DNA of 64,000 nt, from positions 84,238,281 to 84,302,280 of the forward strand of contig NC_055999.1 in NCBI RefSeq assembly GCF_018446385.1, given 5' to 3'. Of this stretch, positions 61,781 through 64,000 are shown in pieces. The notes beneath the pieces are model-generated. The model saw only the letters and a list, made by a program, of their open reading frames with translations. It searched no databases and was not told the origin of the DNA. This stretch comes from Zingiber officinale (taxonomy: Eukaryota > Streptophyta > Magnoliopsida > Zingiberales > Zingiberaceae). Numbering within the stretch: the stretch's first letter is position 1; every line of letters begins with the position of its first letter. A program made the translations under genes and the position numbers.

Positions 61781-64000
61781 AATTATTGACTAATTCGAGT
61801 AACTTCAAATATTTTGTGATAACTTATTTTCTATCTTAATTTAGAAAAAGTATCTAAAAAACACAATCCATTCAAATACAACAAAACTATTTAATAAGGA
61901 ACAAGAAAATTTAGCTATTTTTTTAAATCTCACAGATATAAAATAACACTATCTTTTGAGAAGATTATAGTCCTATGTCCTTTTCTTTCTTGTTTCATCA
62001 TATTGATCAAAATGAATGAATATTGTCATCATCTATATCCTATATACCTAGATAGCAACAAAGTTTTTCAAAAACTTAAAAATAGATAGGAGTCACATTA
62101 CAACTAAAACCTTTTTTCTTTTCATTTCTGAATTTCATATTTTTCTTTTTTACATTTATTAAATTTGTCACTCTTGCTTAAGTTAAGGAAGTCATTTTGC
62201 CTGCATTATGATATGATGCCCTCACAAGTAACAGAGCAGATAAATTCTTAATGCAAACCCTTTTTATAGGCATGATAGGCCACTAATCCATCAAATCCTG
62301 CAGCCTCACCAGTTCAAACCATGACAGACCCTTGTGTCAGGTAATCTGTGAATATTGTTTGTATACCCTCGCCAAAATTGAGGATCTGCCAAACTAGAGA
62401 TAAAAAGTGCTCTGAGTGGGCACATATGTAACCACCTACTCATTTTAGACAGGGAATCACATCACATATGCAATATGAGGTACCAATAGACAATTCAAGA
62501 ACCTAGACAAGCACCTCTACAACCAACTTGGGTCAAGTGCATATGCAAGCTAAGAGGGCCATCTATCGAGTGAAAAGGGAAAAACTTAGTTTGGTTCATT
62601 TGATGATCTGGAACTTAATGAAGACTTATATAATGTTTTTTCTCCAATGAAGAAGATCCTTATGATTGCAACATACTAAATCATGTTTTTGAAGTGGTAG
62701 CACATAATTTGTAGTGTCAAGTAAAACATTTGTTCTGTAAGTGATAAACGCTTTAGATATTAATCATATGGACATTACAAATAAACATATCCTATTCAAC
62801 ATGTTATATTGCATTGCACATTAAGATTATTCTTTATATATTCTATGTGGAATTGTGAGTTGGATGAATTAATCCATATACTTTGTTGGATATACGTGAG
62901 CTACATCTATGAGTATGCCCAACATTTTTTTTTTCTAATTTTGATTGCATGTGCCCCTGCATTCACATACCATACAGTGAGTTGATTATCTATCATCAAG
63001 AGACAACTTCTAAAATTTTAGGGATAGCAATACATAGTAATCATAGAAACCCAGACCTACTCAAGACACTTAAGTGTTGTTCAAAGATCTAATAGTTTGG
63101 TTTTAGCCAAGTTTAGCTAGTAAGATCATATAAACAAATGGAGTTTAGGTAAAGTTTGGATTTGGCTAAATTCATGGGTATTTATGTGTACATGCATTTT
63201 ATACACATTTAAGTCAGATATTAAGAGCTTTACATACTAATAAATCATAAGAGATGAGTTCGGATTTAGGTAGCAATCACTTGGTTAGGTTAACTCTTGG
63301 GTAATGCCCAAAAAAAAGGTACTCAACCTACTGTCATCTCGTTAAAGATAATTGTTTCTAGTGAGCCTCTAAGTATGAAGGCTGATGCTACCTCTCATCA
63401 AGGACTACCAACACAAACATGTTGATATTAGAAAAAAGGTATTTTGCCAGTACAGCCACCACAAGTACAAGCTCATTAACTGGGATGTGTGCTTGGCACA
63501 TAGCTTGAGTGCATGCTGGACTAGGCTACAAAAGGATTTGCAGCAAGTAAAGGTCTCGAGGCATTCTACCATTTAAGAAAAAAATGTATAAATAGATTAT
63601 CAAATTTGAACTTGTAGACTACAATTTACTATTATATTACTATAAACTATGGAATAGAATATTTTAGCTATCACAATTAAGTAACTAAACTTGAAAAAGG
63701 TTACAAAACATAAGTATAATAAAAAAAACAACTAACCTGCTTGTGTGAATAACTAGTTTGGCAATTGATGATACAAAATAAGTCGGTAGATTTGGAAATG
63801 CCATACAAATACTATATGGTTAGATTCTGAAATTACTTATTTCAAGAGGATTTTACTTATTCAAGCAGTCCCAGACTACACTAATTTAAAAACCTTCCGA
63901 AATAATGTCATGGACATACTTCTCGGCAAAGTTAATTTTGTGAATAATTATGCATATAGTCATGGGCAATCGATACAGGAGTACTGAGAGCGATCAAACA
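61781..64000. other. No recognised feature
   Basis: AT-rich sequence without a convincing frame, RNA gene or repeat pair. I looked for the acidic first exon of S1FA on the minus strand and for tRNA-like stretches and found none. It may be intron or intergenic. Confidence 0.5.

Overview
The window is nuclear DNA of a flowering plant. It carries plant retrotransposon lineages (SIRE-like copia, Tat-lineage gypsy, an Athila-type primer site, an RTE LINE), GT-AG introns, AT-rich introns and three host proteins found in plants. The LTR families made me think of a monocot, but the sequence read by eye does not fix the order or species.

Bases 1-35229 are a nest of LTR retrotransposons with no host gene. 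A Ty3/gypsy element of the Tat lineage (minus strand) runs from a 465-bp LTR at 34765-35229 leftwards to at least 7549. Its gag is split by a 10.3-kb LTR element (23555-33835, target duplication TGTAG). Its protease is split by a 2662-bp solo LTR (20170-22831, target duplication CTCCC). Downstream of pol the Tat element holds two tandem, diverged plus-strand ORF units, a third remnant, and arrays of 71-bp and 38-bp repeats. Left of 7549 lies a minus-strand copia element whose LTR (6454-7548) holds five 41-bp hairpin repeats. That copia is cut at 877/878 by a plus-strand LTR of another copia family.

Bases 35230-64000 are gene-bearing. In order they hold: a two-exon gene for the smallest cytochrome bc1 subunit (QCR10 type, plus strand, 36214-37876); a six-exon gene for a 560-residue plant protein of unknown function (minus, 38635-47880), with an old gypsy fossil in its 4.9-kb second intron; a five-coding-exon gene for a secreted protein with two saposin B domains (minus, 49030-51339); and the last exon of an S1FA-type gene (minus, 55010-55225). 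A 1.2-kb inverted-repeat element (52577-53774) sits just upstream of the saposin gene's likely TATA box. Right of the S1FA exon is a deleted copia element (56232-61780) containing an antisense RTE LINE with a 16-bp target duplication. The last 2.2 kb hold nothing I recognise.

The host genes are unrelated in function: mitochondrial respiration, an unknown protein with a nuclear-type signal, a secretory or vacuolar saposin-like protein, and an S1FA protein. They show no sign of acting together. The most unusual signals are structural: a hairpin array with paired base changes, a fold-back LTR, duplicated antisense ORFs that keep a promoter-like box and a splice-donor-like site, and an LTR pair that is near identical except for its last 120 bp or so.
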